From: JACKII01 sp963974445
GTDB lineage: Bacteria; Pseudomonadota; Alphaproteobacteria; Bin95
Direction: 5' to 3'
DNA length: 64,000 bases
Assembly: GCA_963974445.1 (NCBI GenBank)
Contig: CAXBDI010000001.1
Location: 19,576-83,575 of the forward strand
Shown here: positions 16,563-25,241 of the stretch, one piece after another
How the letters are laid out: each line of letters begins with the position of its first letter
Numbering within the stretch: the first letter of the stretch is position 1
Translations under genes and position numbers: made by a program
Notes under the pieces: generated by a model
The model's database searches: none
The model's input: the letters and a program-made list of their open reading frames with translations, nothing else
Told to the model about the DNA's origin: nothing

Positions 16563-17938
16563 ACCGTTTTCTGACTGTTAGTGCGATAGGCTTGGGTTTT
16601 GCGGTCTGCATCCCGAATCTGGCCGCGGCACAGACGCTGTTGGAAACATTCGCCGCCGCCTATTCGACCAACCCCAGCTTGGAGGCACGACGCGCCCAGT
16701 TGCGGGGCGCCGATGAAAACGTCAACCAGGCACTCAGTCTGTGGCGTCCGACGGTAACCGCCAGCGGATCTGCCGGTGTCGGCTATTTCCGTTCGACCCC
16801 GTCCTCAAACCCCGAACAGGTTCGCACACCGACCCAATTGCAGTTGGAGTTGAACCAGCCGCTATACCGGGGCGGTCGCAATGCGGCGTCGCTGTCTCAA
16901 GCCGAAAACGCAGTCTTGGCCGAGCGTGCCGGCCTTATGGTGGTGGAGCAGAGCGTCTTTCAGCAGGCTGGCACCGCCTTTATGAATGTAGTGCGCGACC
17001 AGGCGGTGGTGGAACTGAATGTCAGCAACGAAGAGGTGTTGCGCCGCCAATTGCAGGCAACACGCGACCGCTTCGAGGTGGGCGAGGTCACACGGACAGA
17101 TGTCAGCCAGGCGGAAGCACGGCTGTCGCGGGCTATCGCCGACCGCCGGTCAGCCGAAGGCGATCTGGAGACCTCGCGCGCCGACTACGAGCAGGTGGTC
17201 GGCATGGCGCCGGGGATACTGGTGCAACCGGCGGTGCTGCCGAACTTGCCGAGATCGCGCCGCGAAGCCATCGAGCGCAGCCAGGTCGATAATCCCGAGG
17301 TAATCCAGGCGATCTTCACCCACCTCTCCGCCACGCACAATGTCGACGTGATCAACGGTGAGAGGTTGCCGAGCGCCTCTCTGGTCGGGCAATTGCAGCG
17401 TAACGCCGATACGTCGCAGTTCGTCCAAAAAGCCTACAATGCCCAGGCGACCGCGCAGGTGGTGATCCCGCTGTATCAGTCCGGCTCCGTGCGCTCGCGC
17501 GTGCGCCAGGCGAAGCAGGTGGCCTCGCAACGGCTGATCCAAATCGAGGAGGCGCGCCGTGCCGCCATCGAAAGCGCCACCGCCGGGTGGGAGCAGCTTT
17601 CGGCTACCCGCAACCGCATTCAGGCGTTGGAGGCGGAGGTCCAGTCACAGGAAATCGCCCTCGACGGCGTCAAGCAGGAGGCTCTGGTGGGCACCCGCAC
17701 CGTGCTCGAAGTGCTGAATGCGGAGCAAGAGTTGCTGAACGCCAAGGTTAATCTGGTGGCGGCGCGACGCGACGAGGTTGTGGCCGCCCTGTCGCTCGCT
17801 TCAGCCGTCGGCTTGCTGGCCGCCGAACCATTGGAACTGGACGTGCCGCGCTATGACGTGCGCGCGCACTACGAGCGGGTTCGCGGCGCCTGGTTCGGCA
17901 CCGACGTCGGCAGCCCGTGGCGCCCGACCGACCAGTAG
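16559..17938 (+). CDS. tolC: TolC-family outer membrane efflux channel
   Basis: The 459-residue product is a trimeric outer-membrane channel subunit serving tripartite efflux and type I secretion. It starts with TTG at 16559, overlapping the previous stop, with GGGAG eleven bases before it. A signal peptide (about 1-25, ending LAAAQTL) precedes two OEP repeats. The first has NPSLEARRAQLRGADENVNQ, and QLQLELNQPLYRGGRNAASL near residue 90-110. The second has VVIPLYQSGSVRSRVRQAK and VGTRTVLEVLNAEQELLNAK. The order pcm-tolC-popZ-valS is seen in other Alphaproteobacteria. Confidence 0.93.
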   Translation: MNRFLTVSAIGLGFAVCIPNLAAAQTLLETFAAAYSTNPSLEARRAQLRGADENVNQALSLWRPTVTASGSAGVGYFRSTPSSNPEQVRTPTQLQLELNQPLYRGGRNAASLSQAENAVLAERAGLMVVEQSVFQQAGTAFMNVVRDQAVVELNVSNEEVLRRQLQATRDRFEVGEVTRTDVSQAEARLSRAIADRRSAEGDLETSRADYEQVVGMAPGILVQPAVLPNLPRSRREAIERSQVDNPEVIQAIFTHLSATHNVDVINGERLPSASLVGQLQRNADTSQFVQKAYNAQATAQVVIPLYQSGSVRSRVRQAKQVASQRLIQIEEARRAAIESATAGWEQLSATRNRIQALEAEVQSQEIALDGVKQEALVGTRTVLEVLNAEQELLNAKVNLVAARRDEVVAALSLASAVGLLAAEPLELDVPRYDVRAHYERVRGAWFGTDVGSPWRPTDQ

Positions 17939-17958
17939 CCGCAGAAGGACCCCACACG

Positions 17959-18447
17959 ATGACGGACAATCTGCGCGATCTCGATCCTAATCTGTCCGCC
18001 AGAATCCGCCGGCTGGCTGCAGGAGGCTCCGAGACCGATATGGCGAAAGACGGGAAGCCGTTGGAACTGACAGCCGTCGCCGCACCCGATGAAGAGCCGT
18101 TGTTGCTGACCGAGCGGGCAAGCGGTGCAGCCTCGGCGAGCGCTGGCCGGGAGGCGCAGCGGCAACCCCCACTACGGCCAACCGCCGCGAGCCCTGCCGA
18201 TCACTCGATCAGCGGCACGCTTGCGAAACTCGATGCGCGCAAAGCAGATCTGGAGGCTGGCAACCGCCCCAACGCCATCAAAGCCGCCACCCCCACCGTC
18301 TCTGACCGGCCGCTCGACGAACTGGTCCTGGAGGCTGTCCGCCCGATGGTTGCCGATTGGCTCGACGGTAATTTGGAGCGGATCGTCCGCGAAGAGGTGG
18401 CGAAGGCCGTGGCTGCCCGTCAGGGCGACGACAGGGCGGCCGACTAA
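17959..18447 (+). CDS. PopZ-like DUF2497 protein
   Basis: The protein has 162 residues from the ATG at 17959. The C-terminal 55 residues match the PopZ/DUF2497 multimerisation domain: PLDELVLEAVRPMVADWLDG then NLERIVREEVAKAVA. The central part is Pro/Ala-rich and disordered. PopZ forms a polar matrix that anchors the chromosome origin in Caulobacter. The family N-terminal helix normally reads EPSMEEILASIRRII; here LDPNLSARIRRLAAG stands in its place and the EEILASI element is absent. It lies 20 bp after tolC and ahead of valS. Confidence 0.82.
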   Translation: MTDNLRDLDPNLSARIRRLAAGGSETDMAKDGKPLELTAVAAPDEEPLLLTERASGAASASAGREAQRQPPLRPTAASPADHSISGTLAKLDARKADLEAGNRPNAIKAATPTVSDRPLDELVLEAVRPMVADWLDGNLERIVREEVAKAVAARQGDDRAAD

Positions 18448-18583
18448 GCGGCGCCCGGCCGACCTTAACGTCCGACGGCCCCTGCCGGGAGCGCCTCATG
18501 CCGCGGCGAAAAAATCCGGCAATCCGGTTATTGTCCGCGCTTCATCCGGCTCGTTTCACACTTCGAGCCGCAGGAGAGCTGTC

Positions 18584-21265
18584 ATGCCCGACACCATCAC
18601 GCCCGCCGATAAGGCTCCGCTCGACAAAACCTTCGCGTCTGCGGAAGTCGAGGCCCGCCACTATGCGGCCTGGCAGAAAGCCGGCGCTTTCGCCGCCGAC
18701 CCACAGTCGAACAAAGCGCCCTACACCATCATCATGCCGCCGCCGAACGTCACCGGCAGCCTGCACATGGGCCATGGCCTGACCTTCACCCTGCAAGACG
18801 TGCTGATCCGCTATCACCGCATGGCCGGCCGCGACGCGCTGTGGCAGCCGGGCCAGGACCACGCCGGCATCGCGACGCAAATGGTGGTGGAGCGGCGACT
18901 GGCGGAGCAGGGCGTCACGCGCCAGGACCTGGGCCGCGAGGCCTTCATCGACAAGGTGTGGGAGTGGAAGGCGGAGAGCGGCGGCACAATTTCCAACCAG
19001 TTGAAGCGCTTGGGTGCGTCTGCCGACTGGCCGCGCGACCGCTTCACTATGGACGAAGGCGTCTCCAAAGCCGTCCGCAAGGTGTTCGTCGATCTCTATA
19101 AGGAAGGCTTGATCTACAAGGACCAGCGGTTGGTCAACTGGGACCCGGCGCTGGAGACCGCGATCAGCGATCTGGAGGTCGAGCAGCAGGAGGTCAAAGG
19201 CCATCTCTGGTATTTCAAATACCCGGTGGAGGGCCAGCCCGACCGCTTCCTGACCGTCGCCACCACTCGGCCCGAGACGATGTTGGGCGATACCGCCGTC
19301 GCCGTGCATCCCCATGACGAGCGCTACCAGGATCTGATCGGCAAGCATTGCATCCTGCCCATCGTCGGACGTCGTATTCTGATCGTCGCCGACGACTATG
19401 CCGATCCGGAGACAGGCTCCGGCGCGGTGAAAATCACGCCCGCCCATGATTTCAATGACTTCGAGGTGGGACGCCGGCACGATCTGGAGATGATCAACGT
19501 CCTCGACCGCAAGGGTTGCCTGAACGAGAACGCACCGCCGGCCTACCAGGGGCTCGACCGGTTCGAGGCACGCAAAAAGGTCGTGGTCGAGATCGAAGAA
19601 CTGGGTCTCTTGGAGAAGACCGAACCGCACACGCACCAGGTGCCTTATGGCGACCGCGGCGGCGTGCCGATAGAGCCCTACCTGACCGAACAATGGTATG
19701 TGGACGCCGCAACCCTGGCGAAACCGGCCATCGAGGCGGTGGAGACCGGGCGCACCAAGTTCGTGCCGGAAAACTGGTCCAAGACCTATTTCGAGTGGAT
19801 GCGCAACATCCAGCCCTGGTGCATCAGCCGCCAACTCTGGTGGGGCCACCAAATCCCGGCCTGGTACGGGCCGGACGGCGAAATCTTCGTGGCGGAAGAC
19901 GAAGACGGCGCCAAGGCGCTGGCCCGCACCCACTATGGCGAGGACAAGCCGATTGAGCGCGACCCGGACGTGCTCGACACCTGGTTCTCGTCCGGGCTCT
20001 GGCCGTTCTCGACCCTCGGCTGGCCGGACAAGACGCCGGAGTTGGAGCGCTACTACCCGGGCGACGTGCTGGTCACTGGCTTCGACATCATCTTCTTCTG
20101 GGTCGCCCGCATGATGATGCTGGGCATCCACTTCATGGGCGACGTGCCGTTCCGCACCGTCTATATCCACGCGCTGGTCCGCGATGAGAAGGGCCAGAAG
20201 ATGTCGAAATCCAAGGGCAATATCATCGACCCGCTGGAGGTCATCGACGAATACTCCGCCGACAGCCTGCGCTTCACGCTGGCCGTGATGGCGGCGCAGG
20301 GCCGGGACATCAAACTGGCCAAAAACCGCGTGGAAGGCTACCGCAATTTCGGCACGAAACTCTGGAATGCCGCGCGTTTCTGCGAGATGAATCAGTGCGC
20401 ATTGCCCGCGGACTTCGACCCGACAGCGGTCTCTCAGACCGTCAACAAATGGATCATCGGCGAGACGGCGCGTGTTGTTGCCGAAACCGCCAAAGGCATC
20501 GAGGCGTACAAGTTTAACGAGGCGGCAGGCGGCCAGTATCAGTTCGTCTGGAACACCTTCTGCGACTGGTACCTGGAATTCATCAAGCCGATCCTGAACG
20601 GTTCCGACGCCGCCGCGATTGCCGAGACGCGGGCGACGGCGGCGTGGGCGCTGGATCAGATCATGCTGATGCTGCACCCGTTCATGCCCTTCATTACCGA
20701 AGAGTTGAACGAGCATTTCCGCTTCGTGCCGGACCGCCCGCTGATCTCCGCCGCATGGCCAGATTTCGGCGACACCCTGGCGGTGACGGATGCCAAGGCG
20801 GAGATGGACTGGGTCGTCCGCCTGATCACCGAAGTCCGCGCCGTGCGGGCGGAGACGAACGTGCCGGCGGGCGCGAAAATCCCCGCCCTGGTGCAAGGCG
20901 CAAATGCCGAGACTCTGGCGCGCCTGGGCCGGCACAACGACTATATCCTGCGCCTCGCCCGCCTGACCGGTGTGCAGCCGGCAGACGCCATGCCGAAAGG
21001 CGCGGTGCAGATCGTCCTTGACGAGGCGACGTTTGCGCTGCCGCTCGCGGATATTATCGACATTGCAGCGGAGCGGGATCGGCTCGCCAAGGCCATCGAG
21101 AAGACCGAGAAGGAAATCGGCGGCATCGACAAACGCCTCTCCAACCCCGGGTTTCTCGCCAAGGCCGATCCGCAGGTGGTCGAGGAAACCCGCGACAAAC
21201 GGGCCGCACTGGCCGAACAACGCGACAAGCTCGCCGCCGCGGTCACCCGTCTGGCGGAGATGTAA
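18584..21265 (+). CDS. valS: Valine--tRNA ligase
   Basis: ValS charges tRNA-Val in the cytoplasm. From the ATG at 18584, preceded by GGAGAG, it has 893 residues. The class I HIGH motif is HMGH at 61-64 in PPPNVTGSLHMGHG, and KMSKS is at 539-543. The editing domain lies between them (TTRPETMLGDTAVAVHP). The anticodon-binding domain and the ValS-specific C-terminal coiled coil (about 825-893, ERDRLAKAIEKTEKEIGGID) are intact. An upstream in-frame extension overlaps popZ and is not needed. Confidence 0.97.
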   Translation: MPDTITPADKAPLDKTFASAEVEARHYAAWQKAGAFAADPQSNKAPYTIIMPPPNVTGSLHMGHGLTFTLQDVLIRYHRMAGRDALWQPGQDHAGIATQMVVERRLAEQGVTRQDLGREAFIDKVWEWKAESGGTISNQLKRLGASADWPRDRFTMDEGVSKAVRKVFVDLYKEGLIYKDQRLVNWDPALETAISDLEVEQQEVKGHLWYFKYPVEGQPDRFLTVATTRPETMLGDTAVAVHPHDERYQDLIGKHCILPIVGRRILIVADDYADPETGSGAVKITPAHDFNDFEVGRRHDLEMINVLDRKGCLNENAPPAYQGLDRFEARKKVVVEIEELGLLEKTEPHTHQVPYGDRGGVPIEPYLTEQWYVDAATLAKPAIEAVETGRTKFVPENWSKTYFEWMRNIQPWCISRQLWWGHQIPAWYGPDGEIFVAEDEDGAKALARTHYGEDKPIERDPDVLDTWFSSGLWPFSTLGWPDKTPELERYYPGDVLVTGFDIIFFWVARMMMLGIHFMGDVPFRTVYIHALVRDEKGQKMSKSKGNIIDPLEVIDEYSADSLRFTLAVMAAQGRDIKLAKNRVEGYRNFGTKLWNAARFCEMNQCALPADFDPTAVSQTVNKWIIGETARVVAETAKGIEAYKFNEAAGGQYQFVWNTFCDWYLEFIKPILNGSDAAAIAETRATAAWALDQIMLMLHPFMPFITEELNEHFRFVPDRPLISAAWPDFGDTLAVTDAKAEMDWVVRLITEVRAVRAETNVPAGAKIPALVQGANAETLARLGRHNDYILRLARLTGVQPADAMPKGAVQIVLDEATFALPLADIIDIAAERDRLAKAIEKTEKEIGGIDKRLSNPGFLAKADPQVVEETRDKRAALAEQRDKLAAAVTRLAEM

Positions 21266-21290
21266 ACCGGTCGCGCGCAAGGCGGGGCCT

Positions 21291-22019
21291 TCAGGCCGCC
21301 AACGCGTTCTCCGGCAGAAAGACCGAGGGGGCGAGCGGGCCGAACTCCACATCGGAGTAGACGAGGGAGGTGATCTCGCCGCCGCGGCTGATCGAAATCT
21401 GCCTGATAATTTTGCCGTCGAACGCTGCGTCGCGGTACTGCATCAACGCTGTCTTCAGGACCGTATCATCGACCGGCGTGCGCATTTCGATGTTGACCGC
21501 GGTCCCGGTGGTGCGGTCGACGGTCAGAATGACCTTGTCATAGGTCGCCTGCCGCGAGCGCGCGACCAGCGTGAACACCAGCAGGTTACCTTCGCTCTGC
21601 GCGTCCGCAACCGAATAGTCGCTGGTCCAACGGTCCGACGCAATATCGCCGAGCGCCGCCGATCCCAGCAGATGCTCGCGTGGCGTCACTGGACGCACCA
21701 GCAACGCATCGGGATCGACAAACCACATATTGCGTCCGCGCCGCAGGATCCGCTGTCCGTTGGCGCGCGCCGGGCTGAGATACTCCGCCAGAAAATCGCC
21801 GCCTCGGGTCTGCACGAACAATGCCTCCGGAGCACCGCGCGGCGGCGTTATGGTCAGCGTCCAGGACACGCCACGCCGCGCGGCGCCCCGATGCACGTCA
21901 GCGGCGGCCAAAACTGCCGAATGGTCGGATGCCGCCGACGCCCAGCCCGGTATTGCGGCGGTGGAGACCGCGCCGAGAGCTAGCCTGTGCAGCAATGTCC
22001 GTCGCCGCATGCCTGCCAT
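21291..22019 (-). CDS. LolA-like outer-membrane lipoprotein-sorting family protein
   Basis: The product has 242 residues from the ATG at 22019, which follows GGGGAGGAA; an ATG three codons later is possible. The N-terminus RRRTLLHRLALGAVSTAA, with cleavage near GWASA, looks like a Tat-type signal (RRxLL). The mature part is a beta-rich LolA/LppX fold of the outer membrane lipoprotein-sorting protein family, with RRGRNMWFVDPDALLVRPVT, then LLGSAALGDIASDRWTSDYS and TSLVYSDVEFGP. It would carry lipids or lipoproteins across the periplasm. It sits 42 bp behind the DUF6867 gene of the liv operon and may be its last gene. Confidence 0.72.
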   Translation of the reverse strand: MAGMRRRTLLHRLALGAVSTAAIPGWASAASDHSAVLAAADVHRGAARRGVSWTLTITPPRGAPEALFVQTRGGDFLAEYLSPARANGQRILRRGRNMWFVDPDALLVRPVTPREHLLGSAALGDIASDRWTSDYSVADAQSEGNLLVFTLVARSRQATYDKVILTVDRTTGTAVNIEMRTPVDDTVLKTALMQYRDAAFDGKIIRQISISRGGEITSLVYSDVEFGPLAPSVFLPENALAA

Positions 22020-22061
22020 CTTTCCTCCCCAGCCCGCCGGGCTTTGCAACCGCGGCACGCC

Positions 22062-22400
22062 TCAGTGCTCACGATAGGCGAACAAGCCGGCGCGCTCGTA
22101 CAGCCACGGGTACTGGGTCACCATCATGTTGACCCTGGTCAGACGATAGGCGATCAGGGCGACGGCGATCAACACGGCCGCATCGATCAGATAGCCCGAT
22201 AGCAGCAACATGCGCCCATCGAACAGCGCATAGATGAAGAACCGCGTCGTCACCGCCATCAGCATGGCATAGCCGACCGCCTGCCAGGCAGGCCGCCAGG
22301 TGCGGGCGATGGCTTGCCCCATCATGAAGGCCGTGCCGCCCGCCAACACCACCGTAATGCCCAGGAAAACGTCCCAACGGGTGCCGAGCAAGGCTTCCAT
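22062..22400 (-). CDS. DUF6867 family small membrane protein
   Basis: This 112-residue protein has three hydrophobic helices (about 10-30, 42-60 and 68-88), for example VFLGITVVLAGGTAFMMGQA and LLLSGYLIDAAVLIAVALIA. It ends with the conserved-looking MVTQYPWLYERAGLFAYREH. DUF6867 genes are found at the tail of branched-chain amino acid ABC operons in Alphaproteobacteria. Its start overlaps the livF stop by ATGA. Function is unknown; a transport accessory role is inferred from the operon. Confidence 0.75.
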   Translation of the reverse strand: MEALLGTRWDVFLGITVVLAGGTAFMMGQAIARTWRPAWQAVGYAMLMAVTTRFFIYALFDGRMLLLSGYLIDAAVLIAVALIAYRLTRVNMMVTQYPWLYERAGLFAYREH

Positions 22401-23122
22401 CAGTGCCCTCCCTCCAGATAGGCGGCGCGGACCTCCGGGTTGGCCAGCAGCTCCTTGCCGGTGCCGGAAAGGGTGATGACGCCGTTCACCATTACATAGC
22501 CCCGATGCGCCAGGCGCAGGGCGTGAAAGGCGTTTTGCTCGACCAGAAACACCGTCATGCCGCGCTCCTTATTGACGGCGCGGATGGCGTTGAAAATCTG
22601 CTTGACGATGATCGGCGCCAGGCCGAGCGACGGCTCGTCGAGCAGCAACAGCTTCGGCTCGCTCATTAGGGCACGGGCGATGGCCAGCATCTGCTGCTCG
22701 CCGCCGGAGAGCGTGCCGCCGCGTTGCCCGCGCCGCTCGGCCAGCCGCGGGAACAGGCCGAATGCCGCGTCGAGGTTGGTCTGAAACCGGTCCTCCGGCG
22801 CGGTGATCGCGCCGAGTTGCAGGTTCTCGAACACCGTCATCTTGGGGAAAATCCGGCGGCCTTCGGGCGCGTGGGCAATGCCGCGGCGGACGATGGCGAA
22901 GGTTTGCGCCGCCGTGATGTCTTCGCCCAGAAACCGCACCTTGCCGGACCGCGCCCGCGGGTTGCCGCAAATCGTCATCAGCAGGGTGGACTTGCCGGCG
23001 CCGTTCGCACCAATGAGGGTGACGATCTCACCGGCGTTGACCGTCAGATCGACGCCATGCAGCGCCTGGATGTTGCCATAGAAGGTCTCGACGCCTTCGA
23101 TCTCCAGCATGGTGTCGGTCAT
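22400..23122 (-). CDS. livF: Branched-chain amino acid type ABC transporter ATPase LivF
   Basis: LivF is one of the two ATPases driving HAAT-family amino acid import. The 240-residue protein has Walker A GANGAGKST at 38-46, the signature LSGGEQQ, Walker B LLLLDEPSLGLAP and the switch His region VEQNAFHALRLAH. Its length is typical. It is coupled by ATGA overlaps to livG upstream and DUF6867 downstream. The substrate cannot be read from the ATPase; amides or other amino acids are possible. Confidence 0.93.
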   Translation of the reverse strand: MTDTMLEIEGVETFYGNIQALHGVDLTVNAGEIVTLIGANGAGKSTLLMTICGNPRARSGKVRFLGEDITAAQTFAIVRRGIAHAPEGRRIFPKMTVFENLQLGAITAPEDRFQTNLDAAFGLFPRLAERRGQRGGTLSGGEQQMLAIARALMSEPKLLLLDEPSLGLAPIIVKQIFNAIRAVNKERGMTVFLVEQNAFHALRLAHRGYVMVNGVITLSGTGKELLANPEVRAAYLEGGH

Positions 23123-23967
23123 GGCTGCATCTGTCCGTCGGGGTCGGGCAGATCGATGTCTTCCAGTTCGTCGTCATCGTCGGCGCCCAGATAGGCACGG
23201 ATGACGGCGGGGTCGTTGCGAACGACGTCGGGCGTGCCATCCGAAATCTTGCGGCCATAGTCGAGCACGACGATGCGGTCAGAAATTCCCATGACGACGC
23301 TCATATCGTGTTCGATCAGCAGTATGCCGATGCCGTGCTCGTCGCGGATGCCTTGCAGCAGCAGGTTGAGATCGTAGCTCTCGCGCGGGTTCAGGCCGGC
23401 GGCCGGCTCGTCGAGGCAGAGCAGCGATGGGCGGGTGCACATCGCCCGCGCGATCTCCAGCCGCCGCTGGTCGCCATACGGCAACTCGCCGGCATCGGTA
23501 TCGGCGCGCCGGGTCAGGCGCACCCGGTCCAGCCAATAGCGCGCCAACTCGACCGCCTCCCGCTCCGCCGCCCGGTAGGATGGCAGCCCGAACAGGCCCG
23601 CGAACGAGAATTTCGATGCCTGCATCAATTCCGTATGCTGCGCCACCAGCAGGTTCTCCAGCACGCTCATGCGCTGGAACAGCCGTATGTTCTGGAAGGT
23701 GCGGGCGACGCCGGCGTGGCGGGAAATGTCGAACCCCTCCATGCGCTCCAGCCAAAAATCGTGGCCGTCGCGGTGCAGGCCGAGACGCCCGACCGTCGGC
23801 TTGTAGAAGCCGGTCAGGCAGTTGAACACCGTAGTCTTGCCGGCGCCGTTCGGGCCGATAATGGCGGTGATCTGGCCGCTTTCGGCATCGAACGACAGGT
23901 CGTCGATGGCCGTCAGGCCGCCGAAGCGCATGGTCAAATGCTCGACGTTCAGCAGAGGGGCGCTCAT
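23119..23967 (-). CDS. livG: Branched-chain amino acid type ABC transporter ATPase LivG
   Basis: LivG pairs with LivF. The 282-residue product has Walker A GPNGAGKTT at 38-46, a signature variant LPYGDQRRLEIARAM, Walker B LLCLDEPAAGLNPRES and LLIEHDMSVVMGISDRIVVL. An extra C-terminal acidic tail (DDDELEDIDLPDPDG) is longer than in typical LivG. It overlaps livM and livF by four bases each. Confidence 0.93.
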   Translation of the reverse strand: MSAPLLNVEHLTMRFGGLTAIDDLSFDAESGQITAIIGPNGAGKTTVFNCLTGFYKPTVGRLGLHRDGHDFWLERMEGFDISRHAGVARTFQNIRLFQRMSVLENLLVAQHTELMQASKFSFAGLFGLPSYRAAEREAVELARYWLDRVRLTRRADTDAGELPYGDQRRLEIARAMCTRPSLLCLDEPAAGLNPRESYDLNLLLQGIRDEHGIGILLIEHDMSVVMGISDRIVVLDYGRKISDGTPDVVRNDPAVIRAYLGADDDDELEDIDLPDPDGQMQP

Positions 23968-25241
23968 GGCGTCACGCCCTGCTTACTGTACTTGCCCTCG
24001 TTCAGCTTGATCGTCGGATTGCGCCGGCTCAACAGACCGCGCGGCCGCCAGACCATGATCAGCACCATGCCGGCACCGAAGAACAACATGCGGTATTCCT
24101 GCAATCCGCGGAACCACTCCGGCAGGCCGATCATCACGATGGCGGCGATGACCACGCCGACCTGGCTGCCCATGCCACCCAGGACGACGATGGCCAGGAT
24201 GATGGCGCTTTCGATGAAGGTGAAGCTTTCCGGGCTGATGAAGCCCTGGCGCGTCGCGAAGAACGCGCCGGCAAAGCCGCCGAACATCGCGCCGATGGCG
24301 AAGGCCGACAGCTTGACCGTCGTCGGGTTCAACCCCAACGCCCGGCTGGCGATCTCATCCTCGCGCAGTGCCTCCCACGCCCGGCCAATCGGCAGGCGGC
24401 GCAACCGCAACGTCACCCAGTTGGTGATCAGCGCCAGGATCAGGATGAGATAGTAGAGAAAGATCAGCCGGTGCATCGACGAGTATTCCAGGCCGAAAAA
24501 CTCGTGGAACGCCGGATCGCCGCCGCGGGAAAACTCCAGCCCGAACAATTCGGGCCGCGGAATGCCGGAAATGCCGTCCGGCCCGCCAGTGACCTGATAC
24601 CAGTTCAGCAGGATAATGCGGACCATCTCGCCAAAGCCGAGGGTGACGATGGCCAGATAGTCGCCGCGCAGGCGCAGCACCGGAAATCCCAGGATCACGC
24701 CGAAAGCGCACGCGAACAGACCGGCGAACGGCAGCGCCATCCAGAAGCTGAAGTCCGCGTGCATGGCCAGCATGACGAACGAGTACGCGCCGATGGCATA
24801 GAATGCGACATAGCCAAGGTCGAGCAGTCCGGCCAGCCCGACAACGATGTTCAGGCCCCAGCCCAGCATCACATAGATCAGCACCAGCGTCGCCAGATCG
24901 ACCACGGTGCGGTTGGCAAACGGCAGAAATGGCATGACGACCGCGAATGCGATAGCCGCCAGAGCGATCCATGGCATCACGGTATGGAAGCCCTCGCCCA
25001 GGAACGAGACGCCACGCGTGGCGACATTGCCGCTGCCGGCACCCTTACGCGTCCGCCAGGCGATCAGACCCAGCCGGCCGGCGAACACGGCGACACCGAT
25101 GCCGGCGACCCACAGCATGCGGGTGTCGAGGGCCAGTCCGTTGCCGGTCTCTACCGTCTGAAAACCGACCAGCGGGATCGCCAACAGGATCGCCAGGAAG
25201 GCGGTGATGCCGGCTTCCTTCAGCGCGCTCTCGCCCGGCAT
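23964..25241 (-). CDS. livM: Branched-chain amino acid type ABC transporter permease LivM
   Basis: This is one of the two inner-membrane permeases. From the ATG at 25241, which overlaps the livH stop, it has 425 residues. The first third carries three or four extra hydrophobic helices. The conserved core begins near residue 130 (VDLATLVLIYVMLGWGLNIV). It includes GLAGLLDLGYVAFYAIGAYS, FPVLRLRGDYLAIVTLGFGE and the EAA-like loop GRAWEALREDEIASRALGL. The in-frame extension beyond 25241 runs antisense-free through livH and is rejected. Length is normal for the long LivM type. Confidence 0.93.
   Translation of the reverse strand: MPGESALKEAGITAFLAILLAIPLVGFQTVETGNGLALDTRMLWVAGIGVAVFAGRLGLIAWRTRKGAGSGNVATRGVSFLGEGFHTVMPWIALAAIAFAVVMPFLPFANRTVVDLATLVLIYVMLGWGLNIVVGLAGLLDLGYVAFYAIGAYSFVMLAMHADFSFWMALPFAGLFACAFGVILGFPVLRLRGDYLAIVTLGFGEMVRIILLNWYQVTGGPDGISGIPRPELFGLEFSRGGDPAFHEFFGLEYSSMHRLIFLYYLILILALITNWVTLRLRRLPIGRAWEALREDEIASRALGLNPTTVKLSAFAIGAMFGGFAGAFFATRQGFISPESFTFIESAIILAIVVLGGMGSQVGVVIAAIVMIGLPEWFRGLQEYRMLFFGAGMVLIMVWRPRGLLSRRNPTIKLNEGKYSKQGVTP

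Noticed and set aside
18542..21352. 936-codon open frame antisense to valS
   Set aside because: It mirrors valS codon structure, shows no family motif and has no ribosome site. High GC gives long antisense frames.
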